Assembly (NCBI RefSeq): GCF_000330505.1
Contig: NW_004191750.1
Coordinates: 342,013-406,012 of the forward strand
Source of the DNA: Entamoeba invadens IP1
Lineage: Eukaryota > Evosea > Mastigamoebida > Endamoebidae
Reading direction: 5' to 3'
DNA: 64,000 bases
The position numbers and the translations under genes were made by a program. This document shows positions 10,409 to 21,028 of the stretch, piece after piece. Positions within the stretch are counted from its first letter, which is position 1; each line of letters starts with the position of its first letter. The notes under the pieces were generated by a model that was not told the DNA's origin, made no database searches, and was given only the letters and a program-made list of their open reading frames with translations.

Positions 10409-11238
10409 CGAATTGAACTTATGAGTTTTGGAGTTACGTTATTGTAGCTAGAAAACACAGAAAATGATTTTTAGTATAAGTTATAGTTTTTTATTATTTA
10501 AATATAGTTTAGGGTGTTTATTATAATTATTCGTCAGCTGTAAAAATGTCTGTGTGTCTGTTGTTCATCAGTAAATTGGCATATTTTGATGCAAAGAGAC
10601 AGGAATAAACTAATATTGGTGAAAAAGAGAACTTATTTGCCGATATTTTTAAAGAAATAGGACAAAAGAACTATGTTAGTTTTTGTTGCTGTTGTTTAAA
10701 AATCAAGTTTAAATTTTATTGGTAAATATAACATTTTTAATTATAAATTATAATAAATCAATCTTGTTTTTTTGAATGTTTTTTAATTTTATTTTTTAAA
10801 CTAATGATCAATTTTAAAAAATGATCATTAGTTTTTTTTATTAAAAAGAAACATTTGTAAAAAACATAAGTTTTGTCTATTAACAATAATTATTAATATA
10901 GTTATTAATAAGAGTATAGTATATTTTTGTGAAAATTCCCATAAGATGCCGACTGTTTTGTAAAAACATTAAAAAACCCATATTAATAAGATAAATAAAT
11001 ACTATAATTAATATGCCTTTTAAAAACTGCTTTTTAATATTTTTCGGTAATTTTAATAAAAATATTTATTTTATAAAAATTCAATACTATTTATATTAAA
11101 TTATTATAGTATTTATTATAATAGTAATAAAATTAATATTATAGTATTTTTTTAAAAAATAAATCTTGGATGATAAAATGAGAATTGACGGAAAGAATCA
11201 AAATTTGGGAGTTCAAGTTTTTTGGAAAATGAGTTGAT
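10409..11238. other. AT-rich intergenic region with a hairpin
   Basis: Divergent spacer between the acyl-CoA synthetase and cyclin genes, without ORFs of note. At 10798-10810 and 10822-10834 there is a perfect 13-bp inverted repeat (AAACTAATGATCA) around an 11-base A/T loop followed by a T-run. It could be a cruciform, a cis element or a terminator-like hairpin. No target-site duplication was found around it. Confidence 0.5.
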
Positions 11239-12417
11239 ATGATACCTGAGTTGAAAAAACTCCCGCGAGACACCGAAAACAGCGAATACCAAAAACCAAA
11301 ACCGCTAACCGTCGATCCAACCATCCAGATTGCCCCACCTCTTCGCCAAGTTGCGCTGAGTTTGAACCACAGCGAAACAATGCCTTCTCTTTCCGAGTTT
11401 GTGTTCAAAGGGAAGAGTGAAGACAACAACAGAACCATTGAACTGAAAGCTGTTCCAACTGGTGTGTTTGGTAACATTCAGATCAACATTCCTCAACAAA
11501 ACGACGTTGAAAATAAGACAGAAAAGCCTGCCATGAACGAAGATACCGAAAGCATCAAATTGGGATTAGAAGAAGTATTGGAGAGTGAAGTTGAGGATAT
11601 TGATCAATACGAAAGAGAACACGAACTCGAGATATACGAGCCAAAGTTGGTGAACGAGATTTACTCGTATTTATTTGAAAAGGAGAAAGTGTTTCAACTC
11701 GGTGAAGACTTCATGAACAAACAGCAAAGTATAACAAGCAACATGAGGTGCGTTCTTCTCGACTGGCTATTCGAGGTTATATCTTTCCATTTTGAGTGCA
11801 CAATCGAGACGTATCTACTCACCGCTGCGCTCCTTGACGACTACCTCTCAAAGGTCCGTGACACACCCAAAAACGAGTTTCAACTACTTGGAGTCGCCAT
11901 ACTACACCTGTCCACACGATTTGAGGAACTCAAATTTTTTTCGGTCTATGACTTTGTCACTGTGTGTGATAACGTCTACTCAACAAAACAAATTTTAAAC
12001 TGCGAACGAGTTGTGTGTAAGACGCTGGACTATTCCTTTGTGAGGCCACTTTCAATTGATTTTCTCAGAAGGTTTGACCGCGCGGCAAACACGGACGGGA
12101 TGGAGCACACACTGGGAAAGTACATTATTTTGATCGCCACAATCGACAACAATATGTCCAAGTACCTTCCTTCACAGATTGCCGCGGCTGCAGTATTTCT
12201 CCACAGGAAAATTATGAATATAGTCCCGATTTGGACAAAGACAATAGAGAAGTATTCAACATACAAAGAGAAGGATGTCATTCCAATAGCCCGAGAGCTG
12301 AGAACGCTGTTCATATCGAACTCAGCTGCTGCGAATAAATGCAAGACGATGTTCAAAAGGTTTTCATCTGGGGTTTTTCGAAACGTGTCTACGCTCGCCG
12401 CGTGTGATGAGTTTTAA
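11239..12417 (+). CDS. Cyclin (A/B-type, cyclin box)
   Basis: 392 residues. A 130-residue N-terminal region is polar and probably disordered, as in mitotic cyclins. It is followed by the cyclin N-terminal box (about 135-265) with the hallmark MRCVLLDWLFEV at 169-180, which matches MRxILxDWLxEV of A- and B-type cyclins. The C-terminal cyclin fold occupies about 267-390 (RPLSIDFLRRFDRA, then SQIAAAAVFLHRK). It should bind and activate a cyclin-dependent kinase through the conserved Lys/Glu environment of the first helix. I see no clear RxxL destruction box with high certainty. The ATG at 11239 is the first in frame. It converges with the alcohol dehydrogenase gene, 105 bases away. Confidence 0.9.
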   Translation: MIPELKKLPRDTENSEYQKPKPLTVDPTIQIAPPLRQVALSLNHSETMPSLSEFVFKGKSEDNNRTIELKAVPTGVFGNIQINIPQQNDVENKTEKPAMNEDTESIKLGLEEVLESEVEDIDQYEREHELEIYEPKLVNEIYSYLFEKEKVFQLGEDFMNKQQSITSNMRCVLLDWLFEVISFHFECTIETYLLTAALLDDYLSKVRDTPKNEFQLLGVAILHLSTRFEELKFFSVYDFVTVCDNVYSTKQILNCERVVCKTLDYSFVRPLSIDFLRRFDRAANTDGMEHTLGKYIILIATIDNNMSKYLPSQIAAAAVFLHRKIMNIVPIWTKTIEKYSTYKEKDVIPIARELRTLFISNSAAANKCKTMFKRFSSGVFRNVSTLAACDEF

Positions 12418-12522
12418 ACCATCTCATCCGCGGCACAAGATATCTGAAATGTGTATAACTCACTTTATAATTGTATTTACAAGTTGGAGGCAAACCCAAA
12501 CAAACTCAAAAGTCGAATCACC

Positions 12523-13801
12523 TTAATATGCAGCTCTAAGAATGCTGAGAAGTTCATCAACGGTTGCTACCTTTGCGTTGAACCCGTTGTCCTGCAATTT
12601 TACTGCGTCATTGGCGATAATTTGGATCTTTTGTTCCCAGTCATCTTTCTCAATTCCCAAGTCTCTGAATTTTGTTGTGCTCTCGGTCTCTTTCAACAAC
12701 TGTTCGCATTTCTGGGCCAGTGCCTCTGTCCCGTTCTTTCCATCCAATGGGATGTGAGTTCTCAAGCAAATAGTCTTGTACTTTTCCTCAACAAAACTTC
12801 CATTGAATCTGACAACATATGGTAACAGTATGCCTGCGATTTTACCGTGGTGGATGTGATAATGGTCGGCGACTTTGTGTGCCAAAGCGTGGATGACACA
12901 ATTATATCTATTTGTTATTAATTCGATTCGACTTGATCTATGAAAGAGTGAAAGTAACAAACCCATTAGCAGTAGCCATTCCACTGATAGTCGCTGCGTT
13001 GTGCATATTGAATCTTGCACCGTGTTCACCGTTGTAACTTCCCCTGAAGTTTTTGAAGATCATTTGAAGTGCTTCCAACGCGAAGCTGTTTGAGTAGTCG
13101 CTCGAGTACTTTGAGGTGTACGCCTCGATGCAGTGTGACAAGATGTCGAGTCCGTTATCAGCGATAGTTCTTTTAGGCAACGTGATAGTGAATTCTGGAT
13201 CAACAATAGCGACTGATGGGATGAAGCAATAATTTGACAATGGGTATGTCTTCTTGGTTTTGTCGTCGACCAAAATACAGAAGGGGGAAACCTCTGACCC
13301 AGTTCCCGAAGTTGTTGGGACTGCAATGAGTCTTGATTTCTTGCCAGTCTTTGGGTTTTTAAAGACATCGTCCATCAGCCCATGGAAACGTGTTGGGATT
13401 TCGGTGATAGGGATCTCTGGATGTTCGAAGAGCATCCACATCACTTTAGCTGCGTCTATCACACTTCCGCCACCAAGAGCAATGATGTTGTCTGGGCCAA
13501 ATGTTCTCATGACTTCAAGAGCTTCTTCTACAGCGTGGATAGTAGGTTCAGTTGGGACGTCGATATAGATTTCTATCTCGACATTGAATCTTCTTCTTCT
13601 CAAGATGTCCATGACTCTGTTGACATAACCAAGTTTGTATATCATTCGGTCAGAAACAATAAAGATCTTAGAAAGGTCCTTCAACTCGGCAAGGTATCTT
13701 ATAGCATGCGGTTCAAAGAAGATCTTGGGCGGTGTACGGATCCAGTGCAATTCGCCAAGTTCTGGGACTTCATAAGGAATGTGTTCGTGTTGTTCTGCCA
13801 T
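12523..13801 (-). CDS. Iron-containing alcohol dehydrogenase, AdhE-type domain, two exons
   Basis: Exons are 13801-12963 and 12907-12523, with a 55-nt intron (12962-12908) that starts GTTTGT and ends TAG. Splicing joins ATANG to YNCVIHALAHK, restoring the family sequence and giving 407 residues. The protein resembles the alcohol-dehydrogenase half of bifunctional AdhE: WIRTPPKIFFE, the NAD-binding GGGSVIDAAKVMW, PTTSGTGSEVSPF, and MHNAATISGMA. The iron ligands are all present: Asp and His in GLDILSHCIEAY, and the two His of ALAHKVADHYHIHHG. Reaction: interconversion of aldehydes and alcohols with NAD(P)H, as in Entamoeba fermentation. The aldehyde-dehydrogenase half of AdhE is absent, and the start codon (13801) is not preceded by more coding sequence, so this is a free-standing single-domain enzyme. 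Confidence 0.92.
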
Positions 13802-14664
13802 GTTCTTGTTTTCTGTTTGTTTACGAAAGTTCTCCTTTTAAAGGCTTTGGTAAATCAACCAGTTATTTATTAGTAATTTATTATTTGGTTATAGTTAAAA
13901 AGTAGNNNNNNNNNNNNNNNNNNNNNNNNNNNNNNNNNNNNNNNNNNNNNNNNNNNNNNNNNNNNNNNNNNNNNNNNNNNNNNNNNNNNNNNNNNNNNNN
14001 NNNNNTGTAACTTTTTAGTAACTAAAGGATAAGATGCAATAGTTATTTATTTACAATTATTTTCAAGTAAAAATATGCCGATTTTATTATTCTTTTTTTC
14101 GACATCATCAAATTGTTGGGAAAAGAAAAACAAAGAAATGATGTGTATTTTTTTGGATGACAAAAAAGTTGTAATTATAAAAAAAAAATTAAAAAATTTA
14201 TTAGAGCATCATTTTTGGATCAAATAAAATAAAACTAACATAAATTATTTCAGTTCTTATAAAAACAAATTAAAAAAACTGTTCGAAATGGAAAGTTTAT
14301 GTTGTGTAATACTTTTTATTAATAAAATTGTACTATTTTTAATTCGAAAAATCACCTGGTTTTTTAAAAAGGAGATGAATTTTTGAACTGAATAACAACA
14401 ATTGATTTTTAGGATTAAAAAAGTCTTAAATTGAATATATAATGCCTAAAATTATTGTACAAAATCAAATCAAGTCCAATTTTGCTATACGCAGGTAATG
14501 AGGAATAGGGTTATCTATTTTGTATAATAAAAATGCTATTGTTATTTAAAAATGTTATTTAAATTAGTTAAAATTAATTAATATTTAGTTATATCAATAA
14601 GTAAATAGTTGGTAAATTATTGTTACAATAACAATAACAAACAGTAAATATAAACAATGAAAAA
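13802..14664. other. Intergenic region containing an assembly gap
   Basis: AT-rich sequence with 100 Ns at 13906-14005, a placeholder length. The sequences flanking the gap (TTAAAAAGTAG and TGTAACTTTTTAG) are weakly complementary, which might hint at a repeat in the gap but is too short to support a call. The remaining 650 bases upstream of the kinase stop codon contain no coding signal that I can see. Confidence 0.6.
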
Positions 14665-17600
14665 TCACTCTTCTTGTTCCCAAAAGAGTTTGAGTGTATC
14701 AACAATTGGTCCGATTTTCAATCGAGTCTGAGGATTTTGGCACCAACACTTCTTAATAAGTTCGAAGTGACAGTCTTTAATGTGTTCGGGTTTTTTCACC
14801 CGATTTCCATTCACTACAAATTCAGCAATTTTCCATGGATAATTAAACTCATCAGAAGAGTACACATGCTTCCATATTAAACACTCTAACATCGTTACTC
14901 CAAGTGAGAAGATGTCAGCTGGCTCTTTGTACTTCTTCTTCTTTAACACCTCTGGTGCCATGTAAACAGGAGTTCCAATTCCTTTAGTGAATGTCATATT
15001 AGTCATCAACATATTAAAGTTTCTTGCAGCTCCGAAGTCAGTCAATTTGGCGTTCACTTGGTTATTGATATCAAGTGAGACTACCAAGATATTATCTGGT
15101 TTAACGTCTCTATGTAGTATCCCATTTGTATGCAAATATAAAATACCCTTTGCTGCGTCAAGGCATATCTTCAGTCTGAAAGCTTCCTTATAAATCGTCT
15201 CAGTAGTTTTGTAACGTTCTGGGTTATAAATAACGTCTTCTAAAGATCCAAATGGTGCAAATTCTGTGACCATACATATCTTGTTTGGTATAAATACGGC
15301 TCCATAGAAGTGTATAATGTAATCACACCGAAACTTATCAAGCATCGCAACTTCATTTGAGAAATCCTCCAAGTCGGATATCCCATCGTAACACTTCATC
15401 TTCTTGACCGCGACATTTTCATTCTTGTACTTCCCACTATAAACTATGCCAAAGGTCCCTTCTCCTATTTTATCCGTTGTGACGATATCCAACGGATTAA
15501 GACGAGTCGAAAGAACGGTCTCCCCTTTCACTGATATCGAAGTGACACATCTCTCGTCTTTATTCACCTTCTGTGATATTAACATAATTTCCGTGATAAT
15601 TTTACACGTGCAAAGAGCAGTGAAAACAATAAGAAATTCGCACGCTTCATTCGATTTTAACAACACAATTTCCGGGTCAATTGTAATTGAATAGGTCTCT
15701 TGGTCTTTTATTGAAAATTGCACTTTAACAGTCTTCTTATTCACATTCCCAACACAGAGGAAATGATACGTTTCTCTCAAAATTTGGATTTCTTCCGACG
15801 TCTCGTTCAGGTTGACTGTTTTCTTGTTCACGCAAATTCCGTTGTTCAAATTGGTGAAAGTGACGTCAGTGTTTTTCATCTTGAACACTTTGATCCGCGA
15901 AGCGTGGCTGCGCTCTCCAAACTTCTCTTTTATTTTCCATAAGCCAAACATCGTTATCAAAATAATTCCAATACAAATGAAAAGTAAGAAGAAGACGACT
16001 AAGAGCACAACCCACCACACAGTCCTTTTGTTGCAAAAAGTTCCTGAAGAGTTTGGTGTGTACCAAAATGAGCATTGGGAACACTTTGAATTCTCTGCAT
16101 TTGTACACTTCAAAATTGTGTTGAATGGTACACAGTTGTTGGTTGATAGAACAAAGCTATTTTTGCACTTCAAACACACCTTTTCGCTTATACAAGAAGA
16201 GCAGTTTTCAATGCAAATTTGACACTGATTTGTCTTAAAAATATAGAACCCTTCTATACATTTCGTGCACCCATTCTCGTCAACGATGTGTGCACACCCA
16301 GACAACACACTTTGTGGCAAACAGTCTTTGTTCTCATCCATGAAATTTGTGGAATTACAACCGAGGCATTTACCTTCTTGGTTACACGTAGAACAACTTG
16401 AAGAGCATTTTTGGCAATCAAGGCCATTACGGAAATAGCCCTCTTTACATTTATAACACCCGATTCCTGTGATAGAAATCTTTTCACATGTCTCTTTTAA
16501 TAAATCATTTGATTTGCACGTGTTGTCAGTTAGATAATACCCCACCCCACAAGACAAACACTTTGTGGATGAGTAACACGAGTTGCAAGGAAACGGACAT
16601 TTCAAACAACTTTCATTAAATAGGTAATACCCGTTCATACAAGAATAACATTTCCCATATTTTGTTCCAACACAATGGTCCTGGTCAATTCTGTTTTCAC
16701 ATAACAGGTACGAGTTGAGAATGTATTCTTCTTCACATTCTACGCATTTGTCGTTCATACCATTAAAGCAGTTGGGTATGATATGAGTACACTGCCCATT
16801 TTCACTCATTTCTAAATTGTCTTCAGAACTACAGAAAGTGGAGGTACAGATCCCCTCGGGTGTCAAGTGATAACTATCATCACAACTCAAACACATGGAC
16901 GGAGAACAATATTTACAAAATTCAAACAATTCAGAACACCGCACACAATTTGTGGAATGTATTGCATAGCCTTGAAGACAATAAATGATCGAATTCGACA
17001 CAACAACAGCACTGTTGGTAATGTCTTGGCACTTTCCATTCTGTAACATAGTTTGTGGAGAACAAATGACACACATGCCAGCATCTTTTTGGATGCAATT
17101 GTCATTCATTAATGTGCAATTGCCATCCTTTTGATAGTACCGTTCTTTGCACTTGACGCACATTCCTCCTCTCTCATAAAGGCAGTTTACTATTTTGATT
17201 GATGTACAAATTCCCCCATCCAATATAAATCCCGAGGTACACTCAATACAAGTGCTTTCAATGTTTGAAATGCATTTCTTGCAATTATCAGCGAAGCACG
17301 TTTTGCACGACATTGTTGTTGAATCAATGAACCCGATATCACAATCACAATAGAACAATGTACAAACAAAGCTTGAGTTATCAGTTATACCAATTAAACA
17401 ATTGGTATTGTTGTATACAAATCCATTTGTAGCAGCAACCACATATTCTGTTGTAATTTGTGTGACATCTATTAATGATAATTTTTCATTATCAATCACC
17501 ACAGCATTATTATAATTTAGTCCCAAATTAAAAGTATAGTCTTGATATATTACACTGTTTTCGATGACTTCATTTAAGTTCTTATGAATGTGGGTGTACC

Positions 17601-19536
17601 ATCTTAATAACGTCGTTTGAACTTCATTTAATTGAGCCACACGACTGACAACCAAACTCTGTTTTGTTGCTACAATGATACATCCATCTTCCGCACAAGG
17701 ACAGTATCCTTCGTAGTATATATTATCAGTAAACTGTTCACTCATTAAGTGACATGAATAGTGTGTAGTTGTACCATATCGAATTATTCTATTACTCATC
17801 ATGAAGTTCAAATGATGTGTTGTTAAAGATGTTTTGTCGACTGTAATTGGGTCGAATGAATATACAAAGTCGAATGGTTGGTTTGCAGCAATAACGATAG
17901 TATTTAATGTGATGTCACCCGTCTCAAATAAAGCAAAGTCGATAATAGACCTCATCTGTACTGTAATTGTACACTCATTCAAATACACATAATCCGCAGT
18001 CAAAGTCCCCTGTCCATTCACTGTTATAAATCCACTCAAGCAATTGAACTTTTTTAGTGATGTTATCGACAAAAAGCTATTTTCAATCCTAAGTGAGGCG
18101 CCTTCAATTTGCAACACATTTGCAGTAAGTACACTCTCACCACATAACACTAATACACTGTCTTCAATGACTTTGAAAGTGTCAGAACACCTCAAAGTAC
18201 CTTTCTCAGTCAAATTGATTGTACCATTTTGTGTCAATACGACATTGTTACACGTCACTTGACTCTTTGAATTAATAGAAAATGTCGCGTTGTTGACTGT
18301 TAATGTATCTTGTATGACAAGGTAACTATCCCCATTGACTATAACTTTAGTCATATTAGTAACTTTCATAGTGTCGCATATGATTTGTGCATTACTCTCA
18401 CTTTTAAATTCACTCAAATTTCCAATGGAAATGGCATCTGTCACGACTAGTTGGGCTGTTTTAAGAAGACCAAAATTGCATTGGTCAATAATCATAACAC
18501 GCGCCTGCAAAATTGCCGAGTCTGTGACAGTAATCGAACATAAATCCGATGTTGTGATGGTTTGAGTACAAATGAACCGACTGGAGTTATCCAAAGTCAA
18601 GTTAGCTTTGGTACTAATATAAGAGTTTTGTTCCGTTCTAAAAATGGACTGACCAGATATGAAAAGTTCTGAAGAATTTTTGAGTGACAAAAAAGTGGTC
18701 CAAAGATTTGTTTGGTCCATCATTCTGAGAATCCCATTAGTGTTGAACATAATGTTATTTATAACTTTCATAGAGCTCTTTTGGTTCATTTGTAATATCC
18801 CATTTTCTTTGATATATAACATTTTATTAACTGTTATGGAACTTTCATCAAAAACATTTAATACACTCTGCCCACTAATTTCCACATTAGTTTTGGTTTG
18901 AAGTGTTGACTTTTCATACAGTTGCACTACACTTTCTTTGTACAAACAAAATACTGTTTCGGTTGTTATGTTACTTTGTAAATACATGTTTAAACACGCT
19001 CTGTTATTCACTTCAATGGAATTTGCATAAATCATCGCGTTTTGGGTTGTTGTTGCATTCGTTTTGTAAAAAAAGCTGAGAGAAGTGTTGATCAATCCCG
19101 AAGTATAATCAAAAAAATCAACGTCACTATTTTGAAACGTTACACTTAGGGCACTTTTTATCGTTGAATGGTCGAAAAACAAAACATTACATTTGTTAAA
19201 AGAAAGTTGCCCAAAACTAATTAAAAACGAAACATCCAAAAAACTCACATTTGTTTCTGAAAAAGCTCCGTAGAGATTAAAATCTAAAAGCGAATTACTC
19301 TGCCCAAATATAACGCTGTTTTGACACGTAACACCGCTGCCCTGTAATTCCCCATTCTTGGTTAAATTAATTAAAGAATTAGTTATTGCAAAAATTTGGG
19401 TGTATGGACAAAACGAATCGATCGTATAATTATCATCACTAAAACTCGTTGGGCACTTTTTGGCTTTCGAAAAAACAATAAAAAACATAACGAAAGTGGT
19501 TAAATGGCCCACCCACATTTTTATAATCAAGTTCAT
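14665..19536 (-). CDS. Cys-rich transmembrane receptor kinase (Entamoeba TMK family)
   Basis: 1623 residues from the ATG at 19536. A signal peptide (about 1-27) is followed by a long N/S/T/V-rich repetitive ectodomain (about 40-560), whose 20-odd-residue units resemble parallel beta-helix rungs. Next comes a CxxC-rich region (about 690-1165) with dozens of paired cysteines, a transmembrane helix (about 1173-1201), a juxtamembrane domain of about 130 residues, and a TKL-type kinase domain (about 1350-1623). Catalytic elements are intact: GEGTFG, VAVKKMK, HRDVKPDN, DFG and GTPVYMAPEVL. The juxtamembrane block (FLCVGNVNKKTVKVQFSI ... ACEFLIVF) looks like an immunoglobulin-like MSP/PapD fold (inference). 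Role: cell-surface sensing and phosphorylation signalling. A paralogue lies at 32192-36295. Confidence 0.9.
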   Translation of the reverse strand: MNLIIKMWVGHLTTFVMFFIVFSKAKKCPTSFSDDNYTIDSFCPYTQIFAITNSLINLTKNGELQGSGVTCQNSVIFGQSNSLLDFNLYGAFSETNVSFLDVSFLISFGQLSFNKCNVLFFDHSTIKSALSVTFQNSDVDFFDYTSGLINTSLSFFYKTNATTTQNAMIYANSIEVNNRACLNMYLQSNITTETVFCLYKESVVQLYEKSTLQTKTNVEISGQSVLNVFDESSITVNKMLYIKENGILQMNQKSSMKVINNIMFNTNGILRMMDQTNLWTTFLSLKNSSELFISGQSIFRTEQNSYISTKANLTLDNSSRFICTQTITTSDLCSITVTDSAILQARVMIIDQCNFGLLKTAQLVVTDAISIGNLSEFKSESNAQIICDTMKVTNMTKVIVNGDSYLVIQDTLTVNNATFSINSKSQVTCNNVVLTQNGTINLTEKGTLRCSDTFKVIEDSVLVLCGESVLTANVLQIEGASLRIENSFLSITSLKKFNCLSGFITVNGQGTLTADYVYLNECTITVQMRSIIDFALFETGDITLNTIVIAANQPFDFVYSFDPITVDKTSLTTHHLNFMMSNRIIRYGTTTHYSCHLMSEQFTDNIYYEGYCPCAEDGCIIVATKQSLVVSRVAQLNEVQTTLLRWYTHIHKNLNEVIENSVIYQDYTFNLGLNYNNAVVIDNEKLSLIDVTQITTEYVVAATNGFVYNNTNCLIGITDNSSFVCTLFYCDCDIGFIDSTTMSCKTCFADNCKKCISNIESTCIECTSGFILDGGICTSIKIVNCLYERGGMCVKCKERYYQKDGNCTLMNDNCIQKDAGMCVICSPQTMLQNGKCQDITNSAVVVSNSIIYCLQGYAIHSTNCVRCSELFEFCKYCSPSMCLSCDDSYHLTPEGICTSTFCSSEDNLEMSENGQCTHIIPNCFNGMNDKCVECEEEYILNSYLLCENRIDQDHCVGTKYGKCYSCMNGYYLFNESCLKCPFPCNSCYSSTKCLSCGVGYYLTDNTCKSNDLLKETCEKISITGIGCYKCKEGYFRNGLDCQKCSSSCSTCNQEGKCLGCNSTNFMDENKDCLPQSVLSGCAHIVDENGCTKCIEGFYIFKTNQCQICIENCSSCISEKVCLKCKNSFVLSTNNCVPFNTILKCTNAENSKCSQCSFWYTPNSSGTFCNKRTVWWVVLLVVFFLLFICIGIILITMFGLWKIKEKFGERSHASRIKVFKMKNTDVTFTNLNNGICVNKKTVNLNETSEEIQILRETYHFLCVGNVNKKTVKVQFSIKDQETYSITIDPEIVLLKSNEACEFLIVFTALCTCKIITEIMLISQKVNKDERCVTSISVKGETVLSTRLNPLDIVTTDKIGEGTFGIVYSGKYKNENVAVKKMKCYDGISDLEDFSNEVAMLDKFRCDYIIHFYGAVFIPNKICMVTEFAPFGSLEDVIYNPERYKTTETIYKEAFRLKICLDAAKGILYLHTNGILHRDVKPDNILVVSLDINNQVNAKLTDFGAARNFNMLMTNMTFTKGIGTPVYMAPEVLKKKKYKEPADIFSLGVTMLECLIWKHVYSSDEFNYPWKIAEFVVNGNRVKKPEHIKDCHFELIKKCWCQNPQTRLKIGPIVDTLKLFWEQEE

Positions 19537-20915
19537 CAAATTAGATAATTCGTTTTTTTAAAACATCAAGTTTGGAAAGTGAACCATTTATTATTTATTA
19601 AATTTTTTATGTTTAAAAAATTATTTAGACTTTTATAATAAAAAAAGTATGTTATTAGTTTGTGAAATAGTTTATCAAATGTATGTTCTGTTGAAAACAA
19701 AAACAACTGGTAAATTGTTTATTCAATTTAACAATTAGTTGTATCATTAAAATTAATAATTATAAATCAATTGTTTAAGTATTATAATTGTTAAATAAAA
19801 CTATAGTTAAATAACAATTAAATTAAATCATTGTGATTTCATAAATTTATTTTTATTAAAACAATAATAAAAACAAAATGCAAATTATTATTTGATGGCT
19901 AAATAAATTGTATTATAAGTACAACTTAAAAAAAACTATAAATAACTATAGTAAATGTTATAGATTATATACACAAATAATAACAATATGTCGCGACAAT
20001 TCCAGCCAAAAGTAATTAAGTAATTTTTTTCAATTTTTAAATAATATCTACTTAATAATAACATAACTAATTAATTATAATACAATGAAATGATAATGAA
20101 CTCAAACATATTTTTAAAATCAACAATACCAGTCAAAAGTGTCTCTTTTTCCATGATCCAACACAAATACACATCTATTTTTCGTAAAGTAGAATGCGAA
20201 ATTGTTTTTTTATATTAAAAGTTATTTAAATTAAATTATGTTTTAATTCCACAAACAATTTAAATTCAAGAATATATTTTTAAATGAAGGACAAACCAGT
20301 TATCTATTTGTTGTACCACAAATATACATTATTGACTATAGTTATTTTATAATAAAATTATTATAACAACTAGAATTGTCTATTTTTTAAATAGAAATAG
20401 GAAAAAAAGTATTTATAAATTTTATCAGTTTGTTTTTAGTTGGTATTTTCATAATGTGTATAGTTTAAATAGTATCAGAATAATTAAAAATATTTTTGTC
20501 AAAAACAAAGGTTGGGTATAAAAACAAAAAAATTTGTCATCTAATCGCCACAATGATGAAAAAGTTGAATGATAATCATGATTTTTCGATACTTTTCTGA
20601 GTGGCCAACAACATCAAATAACACACTTTACTTTAATGATAATCGATTGCTTTGTACTTAATGTTTTGTTTCTGTTTTGGTAATAATAATAATAATAATA
20701 ATAATCATTACATTTGATACATGTAAACATTTCATTGTCATTAATAAATTGTTTAAATAGACAAATTTTTCATTGAAAACTTGATTTGTCTACTTTTCAA
20801 ATAAATTTTATTTAAAAAACAAAGGAAAAAAAATTATAATTATTTAAAATTATTTTTCTCTATCTCATGGTATTTTTTATAATAATTTCTAAAAACTTAA
20901 CTATAAATAATAAAT
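19537..20915. other. AT-rich intergenic region with a trinucleotide repeat
   Basis: About 1.4 kb without convincing ORFs. It includes a (TAA)n microsatellite of about eight units at 20681-20705. A slightly more complex stretch at 20520-20680 contains only a 15-codon frame (MMKKLNDNHDFSILF), too short to call. Confidence 0.5.
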
Positions 20916-21028
20916 ATAAAAAGTGCACTAACCGGGACTCGAACCCGGATCTCCACCTTGGGAGGGTGAAATTCTGCCCTTAGACCATTAGTGCTTTCTT
21001 GATACTCATATTGAAATTGAATTGTATT
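20916..21028. repeat. Left arm of a 113-bp perfect inverted repeat
   Basis: This stretch is the exact reverse complement of 22116-22228. It covers a tRNA-Gly gene, its T-run terminator and 34 bases of its 5' flank. The two arms are separated by 1087 bases that hold the peroxiredoxin gene. The identity extends past both tRNA ends, so it reflects duplication or conversion of a block and not just conservation of the tRNA. Confidence 0.95.
20924..20994 (-). tRNA. tRNA-Gly (anticodon CCC)
   Basis: Reading the minus strand, GCACTAA at the 5' end pairs with TTAGTGC at the 3' end, followed by discriminator A. The anticodon stem TCACC/GGTGG encloses the loop CTCCCAA, giving anticodon CCC for GGG codons. 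The T arm CCGGG-TTCGAGT-CCCGG contains a perfect B box (GGTTCGAGTCC). There is no intron, and no encoded CCA. A T-run (CTTTTTAT) directly after the gene is a good polymerase III terminator. It is identical to the copy at 22150-22220. Confidence 0.97.

Noticed and set aside
13906..14005. Complementary sequences around the first gap as transposon ends
   Set aside because: Match is short and imperfect (TTAAAAAGTA versus TACTAAAAAGTTA) with no target duplication.
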